Source: Thermopetrobacter sp.
Lineage (GTDB): Bacteria > Pseudomonadota > Alphaproteobacteria > Rhizobiales > Aestuariivirgaceae
Assembly (NCBI GenBank): GCA_011374735.1
Contig: DRPD01000253.1
Span: forward strand, 1-9,288
DNA: 9,288 nucleotides
Direction: 5' to 3'
Below the pieces are notes generated by a model. It did not search any database and was not told the origin of the DNA. It saw only the letters and a list, made by a program, of their open reading frames with translations. The position numbers and the translations under genes were made by a program. Positions 1 to 6,805 of this stretch are shown piece after piece (position 1 is the stretch's first letter; every line of letters starts with the position of its first letter).

Positions 1-1005
1 ATCGCCGACGATCTGCCCTGGGGCAAGCCGACGGTGCAAATCCGCCTGACCCCGCGCGGCCGGGCGCTGGGCTATACCGCCGATGGGCTGGCGCGGCAGG
101 TGCGCGCCGCCTTGCAAGGCGTCATCGCCACCCGCTTCGCGCGCCACAACGAGGAGGTGACGGTGCGCGTCAAACGCGCCGACGCCATCACTTCCACCGC
201 CGCCTTGCGGGCCATCCGGGTGCGTTCCGCCGGCGGCGTCTGGCTGCCATTGGCGGAGGTGGCGGAATTGCGCGAGCGGCCCGGCTTCTCCGTGCTGTTC
301 CGGCGTGACGGCAAGGCGGTGATGAGCGTCTCCGCCAACGTGGACAAGTCCGTCTCCTCCATCGCCGAGGCGGTGGCCGCCATCGAGGCCTCCGATTTCC
401 GCGCCATTCTGGCCCGCCATGGCATCGGCGCCGAAATCAAGGGCGGCGCGGAGGAGATGCGCGAGAGCATGCGTGACTTGAAGATCGGCGCCATGGTGGC
501 GCTGCTGTTGATCTACATCATCCTCGCCTGGGTGTTCGCCAGCTATACCCACCCGCTGATCATCATGACGGTGATCCCCTTCGGCGTCATCGGCGCCATT
601 CTCGGCCACCTGCTGCTGGGCTTCTCGCTGACCATGCTGAGCCTCATCGGCCTGCTGGGGCTGACCGGCATCCTGGTCAACGATTCCATCATCCTGCTGG
701 CCCGCGCCCGGGAGCGCATGGCCCACGGCGAAGAGGCCCGCGCCGCCGCCATCGGCGCCGCCCGCGACCGCCTGCGCGCCGTGCTGTTGACCACGCTCAC
801 CACCATCGGCGGCCTGACCCCGCTGCTGTTCGAGAAGTCCCTGCAGGCCCAGTTCCTGCAACCGATGGCCATCACCATCGTCTTCGGCCTCGGCGTCGCC
901 ACCGTGATCGTGCTGCTGCTGGTGCCGGCCACCCTGGGCGTGTGGCACGACCTCGGCCGCCTGTTCCGCCGCCTCCAGCCCGCCCCCCGCGCCGCCGCCG
1001 AATGA
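1..1005 (+). CDS. RND-family efflux permease, C-terminal part (5' truncated by window)
   Basis: The reading frame is open from base 1, so the gene starts upstream of the window. The visible 334 residues are the C-terminal third of an AcrB/HAE1-like inner-membrane proton-driven efflux pump. Residues 1-150 are soluble and fit the second periplasmic (pore/docking) region. From about residue 162 a block of hydrophobic helices begins, including LLLIYIILAWVFASYTH and the segment ending LVNDSIILL (about 227), then TTLTTIGGLTPLLF and QAQFLQPMAITIVFGLG (about 281), which is the usual end of an RND permease. A short Arg/Ala/Pro-rich tail ends the protein. The family works as a trimer with a periplasmic adaptor and an outer-membrane channel; neither gene is visible here. 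Substrate cannot be told. A GC-rich inverted repeat (1041-1046 with 1053-1058) follows the stop but has no T-tract. Family call is strong; exact subfamily is open. Confidence 0.9.
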   Translation: MADDLPWGKPTVQIRLTPRGRALGYTADGLARQVRAALQGVIATRFARHNEEVTVRVKRADAITSTAALRAIRVRSAGGVWLPLAEVAELRERPGFSVLFRRDGKAVMSVSANVDKSVSSIAEAVAAIEASDFRAILARHGIGAEIKGGAEEMRESMRDLKIGAMVALLLIYIILAWVFASYTHPLIIMTVIPFGVIGAILGHLLLGFSLTMLSLIGLLGLTGILVNDSIILLARARERMAHGEEARAAAIGAARDRLRAVLLTTLTTIGGLTPLLFEKSLQAQFLQPMAITIVFGLGVATVIVLLLVPATLGVWHDLGRLFRRLQPAPRAAAE

Positions 1006-1056
1006 GGCGCGTCGCGTCGGCGGCGGCATTCCCTGCCGCGAAGGCCGTGAAGGGCC

Positions 1057-1085
1057 TTGTCAGGCGGCCCATGAATGGATATGTA
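1057..1085 (+). promoter_or_regulatory. Likely promoter of tRNA-Ala
   Basis: TTGTCA at 1057-1062 matches the -35 consensus at five of six positions. It is followed after exactly 17 bases by TATGTA at 1080-1085 as a -10 element. The bases just after the -10 (ggcgcgggc) are GC-rich, like the discriminator of stringently controlled stable-RNA genes. The start would lie near 1092, giving a leader of about 36 nt before the mature tRNA. The -10 is only a partial match, so this is a reasoned prediction. Confidence 0.5.
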
Positions 1086-1127
1086 AGGCGCGGGCTCGTC
1101 GCCGCACGTCGCGCCAGCCCGCAGGAT

Positions 1128-1203
<76 letters not shown>

Positions 1204-1343
1204 TCCGCTCTTTTCTTCCACGCCATCCGCGGCGCGGCGCCGCTGCGTAATCCTGGAACGTGGTGACGGCCGGGCTTCGCCAACCGGCTTCACGCATAAG
1301 CTGAACAACGCCCTGAAAGCCCGCTTTGAATCAGGAGGTAGGA

Positions 1344-1367
1344 TAACCTTCTTCGACAAGAAGGTTA
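1344..1367. repeat. Perfect hairpin, 10-bp arms, 4-nt loop
   Basis: TAACCTTCTT (1344-1353) is followed by the loop CGAC and the exact reverse complement AAGAAGGTTA (1358-1367). The arms are only 40 percent GC in a GC-rich genome. No T-tract follows, so it does not look like an intrinsic terminator. It lies within the AT-richer island upstream of dnaA. It could be an operator, a remnant of a small repeat, or an mRNA structure. Confidence 0.75.
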
Positions 1368-1682
1368 ACGCGATGGTTCATGTTGGCACATGATGCGCGT
1401 AAAGCGTGCATTGCGGCACTCTTGCCACTATTGCGGACTGACAAAATTACATCAACATATACAGTCACTTGTCGGCATAAGCGAAGTTTCCCCTTTGCCC
1501 CCCCCACGCCGCTCGCGTCCGGCCCGGCCGGTTGCGTCTCTTTTTTCGTTACAGCAAGTGAGCCTTGCTGAGTTGAGATTCCCTTATCGGACTCAAGCGG
1601 TTGCCGGAAGCCACCCGCGCCATGGCCCCGGCATGGCCGCTCAGTCCATATCCAGCATCGGCCGGGGCTGCCGATCTGTCAG

Positions 1683-1714
1683 TTGCCAGACGCCGTTCGG
1701 TGGTGCTTTATAAA
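1683..1714 (+). promoter_or_regulatory. Weak promoter candidate upstream of dnaA
   Basis: TATAAA at 1709-1714 is one of the few AT-rich hexamers in this stretch. TTGCCA lies upstream at 1683-1688, but the spacer is 20 bases, longer than the usual 16-18. If used, the leader before dnaA would be about 400 nt. I saw no better sigma-70 pair closer to dnaA. Confidence 0.2.
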
Positions 1715-2119
1715 AGGCACGGCACGCGAGGGGTGGGCATCTGCTCCGGCCGTCATGTGAATGGGTATGGCGTATGCCGCTTCGCCCGGCAGGGGCGGGG
1801 TGGTGGTTGAGGGTTCGCGTCGCTGTTCGCGCGGGGTGGGGCCATATGGTGCGCGGCTGAACGGCGGCAAGGGGGGCGTTCCGGCGGTTGTCCGGAAAGA
1901 TGAAGGGGCGCGTGCGGCCCTGCGGGTGCCGCATGTGAAAGGGGCTTGGACAATGCAAATGCGGCGGCACCGACAGTGACATTTCCACGCCTTCGCGCGA
2001 GCCTTGGCGGCGCGTGAGCGGCGACGGCGGCGTCTCGCGGCGCGGCAGCCGGTGACGGTGACGATCGTTTGGAAGAAACGGCGCACACAACGACTAGACA
2101 TAACGGGGGCAGATGGACG

Positions 2120-3517
2120 ATGGGATCGGGAGCGAACGTGCGGGAAGGCTGGCAAAAGATCACCAAACGGCTGCGGGCGGAGCTGGGCAAGGATCTGTTC
2201 ACCAACTGGTTCGGGCGCATGGAGATGGAGGGTTGCGCGGACGGATGTCTGACGGTATCCGTGCCGACGCGCTTTCTGAAGAGCTGGATTGAAACGCATT
2301 ATCACGATCTGCTGACCAGCATCGCCGCCGCCGAGATCGACGGCGTGCGCCGGGTCGTCATCAAGGTGCGCTCCGCCGCCCGTCTGCCGGCCCCCGCCGT
2401 CGCGGCGGCCGGTGATGACGCCGGCGCCGCCCCGCTCAACGGCACGCCGCCGTTGTTGTCCGATCACGGCTCGCCGCTCGATCCGGCCCTGACCTTCGAC
2501 ACCTTCGTCAGCGGCCCCACCAACGCCCTGGCGCTGGCCGCGGCGCGCCGCGTCGCCGGCGTGCAAAGCGGCGCTTCGGTCAATCTCAATCCGCTCTACA
2601 TCCATTCCGCCGCCGGGCTGGGCAAGACCCATCTGCTCAACGCCGTCGCCTGGCATCTGCGCAAGCATCACCCCGGCCGCCGCCTCCTCTACATCTCCGC
2701 GGAACGCTTCATGTATCAGTTCCTGGCCGCCCTGAAGAAGCGCGACACCTTGAGCTTCAAGGACCGCTTCCAGTCCATCGAGGTGCTGCTGATCGACGAT
2801 TTCCAGTTCCTGCAGGGCCGCACCATGCAAGAGGAGTTCTGCCACACCTTCAACTCGCTGGTCGACGCCAGGCGGCAGGTGGTGATCGCCGCCGACATGC
2901 CGCCCAGCCAGCTGGAGAAGATCGACGAGCACATGCGCTCCAGGCTGATGGGCGGCCTGGTGGTGGACATCGAGGAGCACGACCAGCAGCTGCGCCGCGC
3001 CATCCTGGAGCGCAAGCTGGCCGCCGCCCGGGCCCGCGATCCGCGGCTGATGATTTCCGAGGAGGTGCTGGACTACATCGCCGCCAGCATCAGCGGTGGC
3101 GGCCGCGAGCTGGAAGGCGCGCTCAACCGGGTCATCGCCACCCAGAGCCTGCTGGGCGGCGACGTGGTGAGCGTCGACATGGCCGCCGCCGCCTTGAAGA
3201 ACCTGTCGCGCCAGAGCGCCACCCAGCCGGTGCGCATCGAGGACATCCTGCGCATCGTCGGCCGCCATTACAACGTGCCGAAGGCCGACATCCTCTCGCC
3301 GCGCCGGGCCCGTTCCATCGTCCTGCCCCGCCAGGTGGGGATGTATCTGGCCAAGAAGCTGACCTCCCGCTCGCTGCCGGAGATCGGCCGGCGCTTCGGC
3401 GGGCGCGACCACTCCACGGTGCTGCACGCGGTGCGCAAGATCGAGACGGCGCTGCAAAACGACGAACGCCTGCAACGCGACATCGCCCTGCTCACCCGGC
3501 TGCTCGAGCAGCGCTAA
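2120..3517 (+). CDS. dnaA: Chromosomal replication initiator protein DnaA
   Basis: DnaA binds DnaA boxes at the origin, forms an ATP-dependent filament, melts DNA and helps load the replicative helicase. From ATG 2120 the protein has 465 residues. Domain I (about 1-75) contains the typical [21 protein letters not shown] stretch. A short Ala/Pro/Gly linker (domain II) runs to about 122. The AAA+ domain III starts at [16 protein letters not shown], with Walker A GLGKTHLL (about 166-173, Lys169) and Walker [10 protein letters not shown] (Asp226, Asp227). The [15 protein letters not shown] segment marks the domain III/IV region. Domain IV holds the DnaA signature with [16 protein letters not shown] (about 427-442). 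[17 protein letters not shown] wording and the GRELEGAL form fit alphaproteobacteria. ATG 2120 was preferred over an upstream TTG at 2069 because homology begins just after it; GTG 2138, with GGAG five bases upstream, is an alternative. No dnaN or recF follows. Confidence 0.97.
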   Translation: MGSGANVREGWQKITKRLRAELGKDLFTNWFGRMEMEGCADGCLTVSVPTRFLKSWIETHYHDLLTSIAAAEIDGVRRVVIKVRSAARLPAPAVAAAGDDAGAAPLNGTPPLLSDHGSPLDPALTFDTFVSGPTNALALAAARRVAGVQSGASVNLNPLYIHSAAGLGKTHLLNAVAWHLRKHHPGRRLLYISAERFMYQFLAALKKRDTLSFKDRFQSIEVLLIDDFQFLQGRTMQEEFCHTFNSLVDARRQVVIAADMPPSQLEKIDEHMRSRLMGGLVVDIEEHDQQLRRAILERKLAAARARDPRLMISEEVLDYIAASISGGGRELEGALNRVIATQSLLGGDVVSVDMAAAALKNLSRQSATQPVRIEDILRIVGRHYNVPKADILSPRRARSIVLPRQVGMYLAKKLTSRSLPEIGRRFGGRDHSTVLHAVRKIETALQNDERLQRDIALLTRLLEQR

Positions 3518-3574
3518 TTCGTCTATTGACCGCCGGTCGGCGTCGTTCAGTTGAGTATCGCTTCTTTGCCATTC

Positions 3575-3659
3575 TTCGCGCAACTCCTTGAATGTCAAGA
3601 ACGGCCCTGCGGGCCGCCGCGAGGCGCTTTCATTCCTGACATTCAAGGGGTTGCGCGAA
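3575..3659. repeat. Long compound inverted repeat downstream of dnaA
   Basis: The left arm 3575-3601 and right arm 3633-3659 are 27 bp each and complementary at 25 positions. The left begins TTCGCGCAACTCCTTGAATG; the right ends CATTCAAGGGGTTGCGCGAA. The 31-nt centre contains its own hairpin, CGGCCC-TGC-GGGCCG (3602-3616). The arms are less GC-rich than the centre. No T-run follows, so it is not a standard intrinsic terminator, though it may end or stabilise dnaA mRNA. The size, imperfect arms and inner hairpin resemble dispersed palindromic elements known in other alphaproteobacteria. Only one copy is in this window, so the repeat status is inferred. Confidence 0.8.
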
Positions 3660-3710
3660 ACCCAAACCGGCCATCACGGCCCATCAGCGGCGGCGCGGGC
3701 ACGGGGGCTC

Positions 3711-3740
3711 TTGCGCATTGGCGGCGTTTGGGCGCATATC
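3711..3740 (+). promoter_or_regulatory. Weak promoter candidate for the 3748 gene
   Basis: TTGCGC (3711-3716) and CATATC (3735-3740) are spaced by 18 bases. Each matches the consensus at only about half its positions. If correct, transcription would begin close to ATG 3748, making the mRNA leaderless or nearly so. That would agree with the absence of any purine-rich ribosome-binding site before this ATG. Confidence 0.2.
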
Positions 3741-3747
3741 ACGCCCC

Positions 3748-4113
3748 ATGAGCACCCCGTTCGATGGACTGCCCTGTCTGCGCCGCAACGAAGGCGTCAT
3801 CCCGGCCGCCACCTGGAACCGCTGGCGGCGCTGGCGGGCCCGTTTCGGCGCCACCCTTGAGCTGCCGCTCACCTGCCGGCCCGGCACGGCGCTGGTGTGC
3901 ACCGACGACTTCTGGGTGATGCTCGATGTCACCCACGGCGGCGCGCCGCTCATCCTGTGGCTTCAGTTCCAGACGCAAGGCCGCGCCGCCTTGCATGCCG
4001 ACGTTGGGTGCTTCGTGCAATACTACGACTATCCCGGCGCGCGCTTTCATGACGCGGCGCTGAAGGAACTCGACGAACGGCTGCGCGGCGATCTGGAACG
4101 GGAAGCGTCATGA
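3748..4113 (+). CDS. Small conserved-looking protein of unknown function
   Basis: I do not recognise this 121-residue protein. It starts at ATG 3748; a TTG ten codons upstream is a less likely start. It is soluble, with no signal peptide or membrane helix. The N-terminal 30 residues are rich in Trp and Arg (WNRWRRWRARFG). A central block reads DDFWVMLDVTHGGAPLILWLQF, alternating polar and hydrophobic as in beta strands. It is followed by HADVGCFVQYYDYPGARF and a charged C-terminal helix (LKELDERLRGDLERE). There are three Cys but no metal motif. Codon use matches its neighbours, and the stop lies only 10 bases before trpF, which supports a real gene probably co-transcribed with trpF. No ribosome-binding site is visible, so it may be leaderless. 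Confidence 0.75.
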   Translation: MSTPFDGLPCLRRNEGVIPAATWNRWRRWRARFGATLELPLTCRPGTALVCTDDFWVMLDVTHGGAPLILWLQFQTQGRAALHADVGCFVQYYDYPGARFHDAALKELDERLRGDLEREAS

Positions 4114-4123
4114 CGGGGCCGGC

Positions 4124-4774
4124 ATGCCGGTGCGGGTGAAAATCTGCGGCATCACTGATGAAGCGGCGCTGGAAGCGGCCATCGCCGCCGGGGCCGATTT
4201 CATCGGCCTGGTGTTCTTCCCGCCCTCGCCGCGCCATCTGGACATGGAGCGCGCCGGGCGGCTGGCCGGTCTGGCCCGCGGCCGGGTCGCCATCGTCGCG
4301 CTCACCGTCGATGCCGATGACGCGCTGCTGCGCGACATCGCCGAGCGGGTGCGCCCCGACTATCTGCAGGCCCACGGCCGCGAGACCCCGGCCCGCCTCG
4401 CCGCCATCGCCGCCATCGTCCACCGCCCGCTGATCAAGGCGTTCAGGGTGCGCGCCGCCGCGGACATCGCCACCGCGCAAACATATGCTCCGCACATCGC
4501 CTTCCCGCTGTTCGACGCCTGGGTGGAGGAGACGGCGTCAAACGGCCTGCCGGGCGGCACCGGCCATGCCTTCGACTGGTCACTGCTGGCCGATCGCGCC
4601 GCCGATCGCCCGTTCATGCTGGCCGGCGGTCTCAACCCCGATAACGTCGCCGCCGCCATCGCCGCCACGGGCGCGCCGATGGTCGATGTCTCCTCCGGCG
4701 TCGAAAGCGCGCCGGGTGTCAAGGACGCCGCGAAAATCCGTGATTTCATCACCGCCGCGAAGGCCGCCCGCTGA
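4124..4774 (+). CDS. trpF: Phosphoribosylanthranilate isomerase
   Basis: TrpF converts N-(5-phosphoribosyl)anthranilate to the carboxyphenylamino-deoxyribulose phosphate, the third step of tryptophan synthesis from chorismate, in the cytosol. The 216-residue length is normal for the single-domain TIM barrel. Visible family motifs are VKICGIT (residues 5-11) with the general base Cys8, GLVFFPPSPRHL (29-40), QAHGRE (82-87) where most members have QLHG, IKAFRV, LFDA with the likely general acid Asp131, PGGTGHAFDW (143-152), the phosphate-binding LAGGLNPDNV, and VDVSSGVES near the end. ATG 4124 lies 10 bases after the preceding stop. In many alphaproteobacteria trpF is joined to trpB and trpA; here rubrerythrin follows instead, so trpF is detached from the rest of the pathway in this window. 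Confidence 0.95.
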   Translation: MPVRVKICGITDEAALEAAIAAGADFIGLVFFPPSPRHLDMERAGRLAGLARGRVAIVALTVDADDALLRDIAERVRPDYLQAHGRETPARLAAIAAIVHRPLIKAFRVRAAADIATAQTYAPHIAFPLFDAWVEETASNGLPGGTGHAFDWSLLADRAADRPFMLAGGLNPDNVAAAIAATGAPMVDVSSGVESAPGVKDAAKIRDFITAAKAAR

Positions 4775-4795
4775 GGGAATGTGAGCGGAAACGCC

Positions 4796-4826
4796 TTGAC
4801 TCATTCTTAGAACAGTTCTAAATAAT
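4796..4826 (+). promoter_or_regulatory. Promoter of the rubrerythrin operon
   Basis: TTGACT at 4796-4801 matches the -35 consensus at five of six positions. The best -10 candidates are TAAATA (4819-4824, spacer 17, three matches) or AATAAT (4821-4826, spacer 19, five matches). This is the most AT-rich stretch between trpF and rubrerythrin. A start near 4831-4834 would leave a leader of about 60 nt before the rubrerythrin ATG. Confidence 0.6.
4807..4821. promoter_or_regulatory. Fur-superfamily operator-like dyad (Irr/ICE- or PerR-like)
   Basis: TTAGAACAGTTCTAA is a perfect 15-bp dyad with seven-base arms and a single central A. It sits between the -35 and -10 elements, where a bound protein would block RNA polymerase. 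From family knowledge, the iron control element bound by the alphaproteobacterial Irr regulator has the form TTTAGAA-N3-TTCTAAA, and this site (with its flanks CTTAGAA-CAG-TTCTAAA) matches at 13 of 14 arm positions. PerR boxes are similar in form. The regulator itself is not in the window. Confidence 0.65.
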
Positions 4827-4828
4827 GC

Positions 4829-4863
4829 CCGTGCACGGTGATCGATGCACCGGTTTCGAAACC
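4829..4863. repeat. Two small palindromes in the rubrerythrin leader
   Basis: CCGTGCACGG (4829-4838) and GGTTTCGAAACC (4852-4863) are perfect palindromes. Both lie just downstream of the predicted start and upstream of the ribosome-binding site at 4880. In RNA the second can fold as GGTT-TCGA-AACC. They could be extra protein-binding sites or an mRNA-stabilising leader; which one cannot be decided from the sequence. Confidence 0.5.
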
Positions 4864-4893
4864 ATGACAACCAGAAGACAGGAGGACTCCGAG

Positions 4894-5313
<420 letters not shown>

Positions 5314-5335
5314 TCCGCTGACGCCAGCCCCGGTT

Positions 5336-5359
5336 CCGGCGGCCCTGGCGGGCCGCCGG
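5336..5359. repeat. Strong GC hairpin between rubrerythrin and the Fe-S gene
   Basis: CCGGCGGCCC (5336-5345) pairs perfectly with GGGCCGCCGG (5350-5359) around the loop TGGC. The 10-bp all-GC stem begins 22 bases after the rubrerythrin stop. There is no T-tract, so full termination is unlikely. It more likely protects the 3' end of the rubrerythrin message or lowers read-through, allowing more rubrerythrin than downstream proteins. Confidence 0.7.
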
Positions 5360-5375
5360 GGCCACGTCCGACAAC

Positions 5376-5403
5376 ATCACACACGGAAAATCACACACGG
5401 AAA
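5376..5403. repeat. Exact 14-bp tandem duplication before the Fe-S gene
   Basis: ATCACACACGGAAA occurs twice head to tail (5376-5389 and 5390-5403). The second copy runs into GGAAAGG (5399-5405), which is the likely ribosome-binding site for ATG 5417, 11 bases away. The duplication therefore places two purine-rich GGAAA patches upstream of the start. Confidence 0.85.
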
Positions 5404-5416
5404 GGTTCACGCCGTC

Positions 5417-6769
5417 ATGCCCACGCCACCGAAAGAAGGCAGTCTCGAAGCCCCCATGCGCCACCCCGTGAACTGGCGCGACGCGGCGTTTTATGACGAA
5501 GACGCGCTGATGAAGGAGATGGAGCGCGTCTTCGACCTGTGCCACGGCTGCCGGCGCTGCGTGAACCTGTGCCAGGCCTTTCCGACCCTGTTCGATCTGG
5601 TGGACGAATCCCCCACCATGGAAATGGATGGGGTGAAAAGGGAAGACTACTGGAAGGTGGTCGATCACTGCTACCTGTGTGATCTGTGCTTCATGACCAA
5701 GTGCCCCTACACGCCGCCCCATGAGTGGAACATCGACTTCCCCCACCTGATGTTGCAGGCCAAGGCGGTGCGCTACAAGAAGGGCGACGTGAAGCGGCGC
5801 GACAAGCTGCTCACCAACACCGATCTGAACGGCAAGCTGCTGGCCCGCCCGCTGATCGCCCCGGCCGTCAACGCGGTGAACAGGCTGGGCGTCGCCCGCA
5901 AGCTGCTGGAAGGCGCCGGCGGCGTGCATCATGAGGCATGGATTCCACCCTATGACAGCAGGCCCTTGAGCAAGCGCGCCCGCGACCGTCTCGATCGTGA
6001 CGGCGTTGCCGAGGCGGTCGGGCGCACCAGGGGAAAGGTGGCGCTGTTCGCCACCTGCTTCGCCAATTTCAACGAGCCGCAGACGGCCGAGGACATCATC
6101 GCCGTGTTCGAGCACAACGGCATCCCCGTCAGGCTGGCCCGATACAAGTCCTGCTGCGGCATGCCGAAGCTGGAGCTGGGCGATTTGCAGGCCGTCGACC
6201 GCATGAAGGAAACCAACATTCCACTGCTGGCCGAGCTGGTCGATCAGGGCTTCGATCTGGTGGCCCCGGTGCCCTCCTGCGCCCTGATGTTCCGCCAGGA
6301 GCTGCCGCTGATGTATCCCGACGATCCGCAGGTGAAGAAAGTGCAGGAAGCGTTCTTCGATCCGTTCGAATATCTCGCCCTGCGTCACCGGGAAGGCAAG
6401 CTGAACACCGAGTTCAGGAATCCGTTGGGCAGCGTGGTCTATCACGCCGCCTGCCACCAGCGGGTGCAGAACTTTGGCCGCAAGACGAAGGAGGTGCTTT
6501 CCCTGATCCCCGACACGCAGGTGACCGCCGTGGAGCGCTGTTCGGGCCATGACGGCACCTATGCGGTGAAGGCCGAATGCCACGAACATGCGGTGAAGAT
6601 CGGCCGCCCGGTGGCCCGCCAGGTGGAGGCGAAGAAGGCCGATCACTACGGGTCCGACTGCCCCATGGCCGGCCGCCACATCGAGCACATCGTCCACGCG
6701 CACGACAACAAGGGCGGCGGCCGCGCGGAGCACCCCATCACCTTGCTGCGCAAGGCCTACGGAATCTGA
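5417..6769 (+). CDS. GlpC/HdrD-like iron-sulfur protein (ferredoxin plus CCG domains)
   Basis: This 450-residue soluble protein belongs with COG0247-type Fe-S oxidoreductases such as GlpC and heterodisulfide reductase subunits. Two [4Fe-4S] motifs lie near the N-terminus: CHGCRRCVNLC (Cys42, 45, 48, 52) and CYLCDLCFMTKC (Cys85, 88, 91, 96), each followed by Pro or a near equivalent. A first CCG domain has Cys214, KSCCGMP (Cys246, Cys247) and Cys288. A second has HAACHQRVQNFG (Cys346), ERCSGHDGTY (Cys375) and DCPMAG (Cys415); its CCG core is changed to CSG and the final CxxC is incomplete. It is probably an electron carrier rather than a heterodisulfide reductase. The partner is unknown, but its place between rubrerythrin and DUF3501 suggests it passes electrons to one of them. 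ATG 5417 gives the full N-terminus; ATG 5456 is possible but lacks a ribosome-binding site. Confidence 0.9.
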   Translation: MPTPPKEGSLEAPMRHPVNWRDAAFYDEDALMKEMERVFDLCHGCRRCVNLCQAFPTLFDLVDESPTMEMDGVKREDYWKVVDHCYLCDLCFMTKCPYTPPHEWNIDFPHLMLQAKAVRYKKGDVKRRDKLLTNTDLNGKLLARPLIAPAVNAVNRLGVARKLLEGAGGVHHEAWIPPYDSRPLSKRARDRLDRDGVAEAVGRTRGKVALFATCFANFNEPQTAEDIIAVFEHNGIPVRLARYKSCCGMPKLELGDLQAVDRMKETNIPLLAELVDQGFDLVAPVPSCALMFRQELPLMYPDDPQVKKVQEAFFDPFEYLALRHREGKLNTEFRNPLGSVVYHAACHQRVQNFGRKTKEVLSLIPDTQVTAVERCSGHDGTYAVKAECHEHAVKIGRPVARQVEAKKADHYGSDCPMAGRHIEHIVHAHDNKGGGRAEHPITLLRKAYGI

Positions 6770-6805
6770 GCTTGTGTTGTTCATGCCCATGCAAGGGAGG
6801 CGATC

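Larger units (their letters stand above)
1204..2119. other. 916-bp stretch without a convincing gene, upstream of dnaA
   Basis: Short open frames exist on both strands here (for example 1380-1571 and 1390-1713 on +), but none shows a recognisable domain or a ribosome-binding site at a sensible distance. There is no rpsT, which often precedes dnaA in rhizobia. GC falls to about 48 percent over 1321-1500 (about 42 percent over 1441-1500), then rises again. The stretch holds a perfect hairpin (1344-1367), a run of eight C (1498-1505), a T6 run (1541-1546) behind a CCGG-rich segment, and three GANTC sites (1328, 1577, 1590). TTATNC half-matches to DnaA boxes occur, but I found no good TTATNCACA box on either strand. 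It is probably the long regulatory leader of dnaA. Confidence 0.6.

Noticed and set aside
1041..1058. AAGGCC/GGCCTT inverted repeat after the RND gene as a terminator
   Set aside because: No T-tract follows, and its right arm overlaps the -35 of the tRNA promoter.
1518..1546. CCGG-rich segment followed by T6 as an intrinsic terminator
   Set aside because: The stem is short, its loop choice is ambiguous, and nine bases separate it from the T-run; no upstream gene on this strand needs it.
1380..1713. Small + strand frames (63 and 107 codons) upstream of dnaA
   Set aside because: No ribosome-binding site at a suitable distance, no recognisable motif, and the two frames overlap in different phases. 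AGGAGG at 1333-1338 is too far from the first ATG (1373), which closes after six codons.
2069..2119. Upstream TTG start for dnaA adding 17 residues
   Set aside because: The added residues (MEETAHTTTRHNGG...) do not resemble DnaA N-termini, and ATG 2120 lies just before the conserved start.
1679..3646. 655-codon minus-strand frame opposite dnaA
   Set aside because: It is the shadow of dnaA. Its start peptide comes from the palindrome at 3575-3659; no family features are present.
1204..3747. CRISPR array, insertion sequence or prophage remnants near dnaA and the tRNA
   Set aside because: No regularly spaced direct repeats, transposase motif, terminal repeats or tRNA-end duplication was found on reading the region.
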